A stretch of 64,000 nt of DNA from the NCBI GenBank assembly GCA_963676655.2, contig CAXXKX010000003.1, positions 3,100,001-3,164,000 of the forward strand. Reading direction: 5' to 3'. This DNA comes from G963676655 sp963676655 (lineage in GTDB: Bacteria > Verrucomicrobiota > Lentisphaeria > Victivallales > Victivallaceae). The notes beneath the pieces were generated by a model. The model searched no databases. It saw only the letters and a list, made by a program, of their open reading frames with translations, and was not told where the DNA came from. Positions 63,144-64,000 of this stretch are shown here, piece after piece (the first letter of the stretch is position 1; the number at the start of each line of letters is the position of its first letter). The translations under genes were made by a program, and so were the position numbers.

Positions 63144-63896
63144 GTTGACGCATATGCCCGCTTGGGCCCAATAGGTATATCCACCGTCATTAACTGGCTT
63201 CTCTTGTTTTACACTGTACAAATCAAGGCAGGTTCTATCTGCCACATGTCCATCAAAATAATTTATATTGGCGCGTCCTTTGAATGCGGAAGCGGGTAAT
63301 GCGAGAACCGCATTTGCCGCAGTACTAGTGTCTCGCGGATCGGCAGCTCCATGCCGCCAGGCAACCTGAATATAATACATAAAATTCGGTTGGTCCCGCC
63401 GATTACTATCTCCAGCAAATACAGCAGTGGAAGGCACGCGAATAAAATTAGTTTTGCGTGGCGGAGTACTTGTCATCCAAGCTCCGGCGTTCCACCTGCC
63501 AGTAATATAGTAATTAATATCATAATGAGTATAGGCGAATAATGAAGGGTTTGCGGAAGAATATCCTCCCCGCACAGGTTCAGCCGGACACCAGAATGTC
63601 CCCAACTTATCCGGTCCGCCATGACGGCTGGAAAATTTGACGCCGTAATTTGCAAGCAATTGAAACCAATATTGAGCATAGTTAGGAGTCCATCCCGGCA
63701 CAATCCAATCCTCATAATCCATCGAGTAACCTGCTTGAGCCAACCCAATCTGTTTCAGATTGTTCGCACATGAAATAGCTTTTGCCTTGTCCCGTGCTTT
63801 TCCGAGCGCCGGCAACAACATTGAGGCTAAAATTGCAATGATCGCGATCACTACGAGGAGTTCAATTAGAGTGAAATACTTCTGTTTGGTGTTCAT
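63096..63896 (-). pseudogene. Prepilin-like (DUF1559/G-type) protein with C-terminus altered by the IS
   Basis: Start at ATG 63896 with a strong ribosome site (AAAGGAGA). N-terminus KYFTLIELLVVIAIIAILASMLLPALGKARDKA is the class III/IV prepilin methylation and helix motif (cut after the residue before F). The C-terminal part has the FKGRANINYFDGHVADRTC-type motif of the DUF1559-like pseudopilins abundant in Lentisphaerota and Planctomycetes. The IS lies after codon WAQAG; the frame now runs into the IS and ends at 63096. Removing the IS and one target copy restores WAQAGLRW and a stop. Only a few residues are replaced, so it may still work. Confidence 0.85.
63157..63165. repeat. 9-bp target-site duplication, right
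   Basis: CCCGCTTGG abuts the right IS end; identical to 61475-61483. Confidence 0.9.
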
Positions 63897-64000
63897 TTTT
63901 CCATCTCCTTTGGTCAATGATGAAATTGTTCCCATTAAATTATTTTCCCAGAAAAACCATTGTACATTTTCCAGGATGATCGACTTTGTTTTTTGCTTCT

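Larger units (their letters stand above)
61484..63156 (+). mobile_element. IS4-family insertion sequence, 1673 bp, complete
   Basis: Terminal inverted repeats CATATGCGTCAACTTAAGA at 61484-61502 and its exact complement at 63138-63156, flanked by the 9-bp duplication CCCGCTTGG. It contains a transposase gene and, divergently, an AbrB-like gene. AT-rich compared with the surroundings. The intact ends, target duplication and open transposase frame indicate a recent insertion. Confidence 0.93.

Overview
The window looks like chromosomal DNA of a Lentisphaerota (Victivallales-like) or closely related PVC-superphylum bacterium. This is inferred from a type IV prepilin-like protein of the DUF1559/G style, a GntR-type regulator fused to a solute-binding domain, several secreted clan GH-A glycosidases with LamG repeats, and a lineage-specific pilus/T2SS-like operon. 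I could not run a search to confirm the taxonomy, and I saw no rRNA, tRNA or CRISPR.

Left flank (1-1670): the 3' end of a PfkB-type sugar kinase, a tiny membrane protein at 589-747, and a DNA-binding protein built from homing-endonuclease-associated repeats (802-1431). A paralogue of that protein lies in inverted orientation at 33720-34343, so the two genes bracket everything between them.

Accessory region (1816-33700): a tightly overlapping two-gene operon of unrecognised function (1816-4255) ends at a strong terminator. Two tandem palindromes, probably operators, then precede a 25-kb plus-strand cluster encoding a type IV secretion / conjugation-like machine: VirB2-like pilin, VirB3, VirB4, an 1878-residue secreted coiled-coil protein with eleven 80-residue repeats, a lipoprotein, VirB5/TrbJ-like, VirB6/TrbL-like, two tandem VirB8-like proteins, VirB9, VirB10, a second lipoprotein, a ParA-like ATPase, membrane and repeat-module proteins, a VirD4-like coupling ATPase with its membrane helices at the C-terminus, and a ClpB-type AAA+ ATPase. 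I find no relaxase, VirB11, lytic transglycosylase or integrase. The larger gaps in this cluster hold inverted-repeat elements, a pair of hairpins with nearly identical loops and covarying stems, and a five-hairpin region that may be a structured RNA. A convergent SEC-C protein, the GntR/solute-binding regulator and another multi-hairpin intergenic region follow.

Right half (33720-64000, all minus strand except a transposase): a CBM9-like protein, a pilus/T2SS-like operon (GspE ATPase, DUF2059 protein, secretin, GspC/PilP-like, PilO/GspM-like, PilM-PilN/GspL-like), and a glycan-utilisation block: sodium:solute symporter, putative glycosidase, GH29 alpha-L-fucosidase, a duplicated QueG/RdhA-like iron-sulfur protein, two tandem paralogous secreted glycosidases with different LamG arrays, and a third large secreted glycosidase. 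An IS4-family insertion sequence (61484-63156) with 19-bp ends, a 9-bp target duplication and an AbrB-like passenger gene has landed in the last codons of a prepilin-like gene.

The most unusual items are the relaxase-less, VirB11-less T4SS cluster with its giant repeat protein, the covarying hairpin pair at 17057-17257, the hairpin arrays at 23476-23620 and 33235-33580, the inverted flanking repeat-protein genes, and the IS with an AbrB gene beside a 28-bp perfect palindrome.
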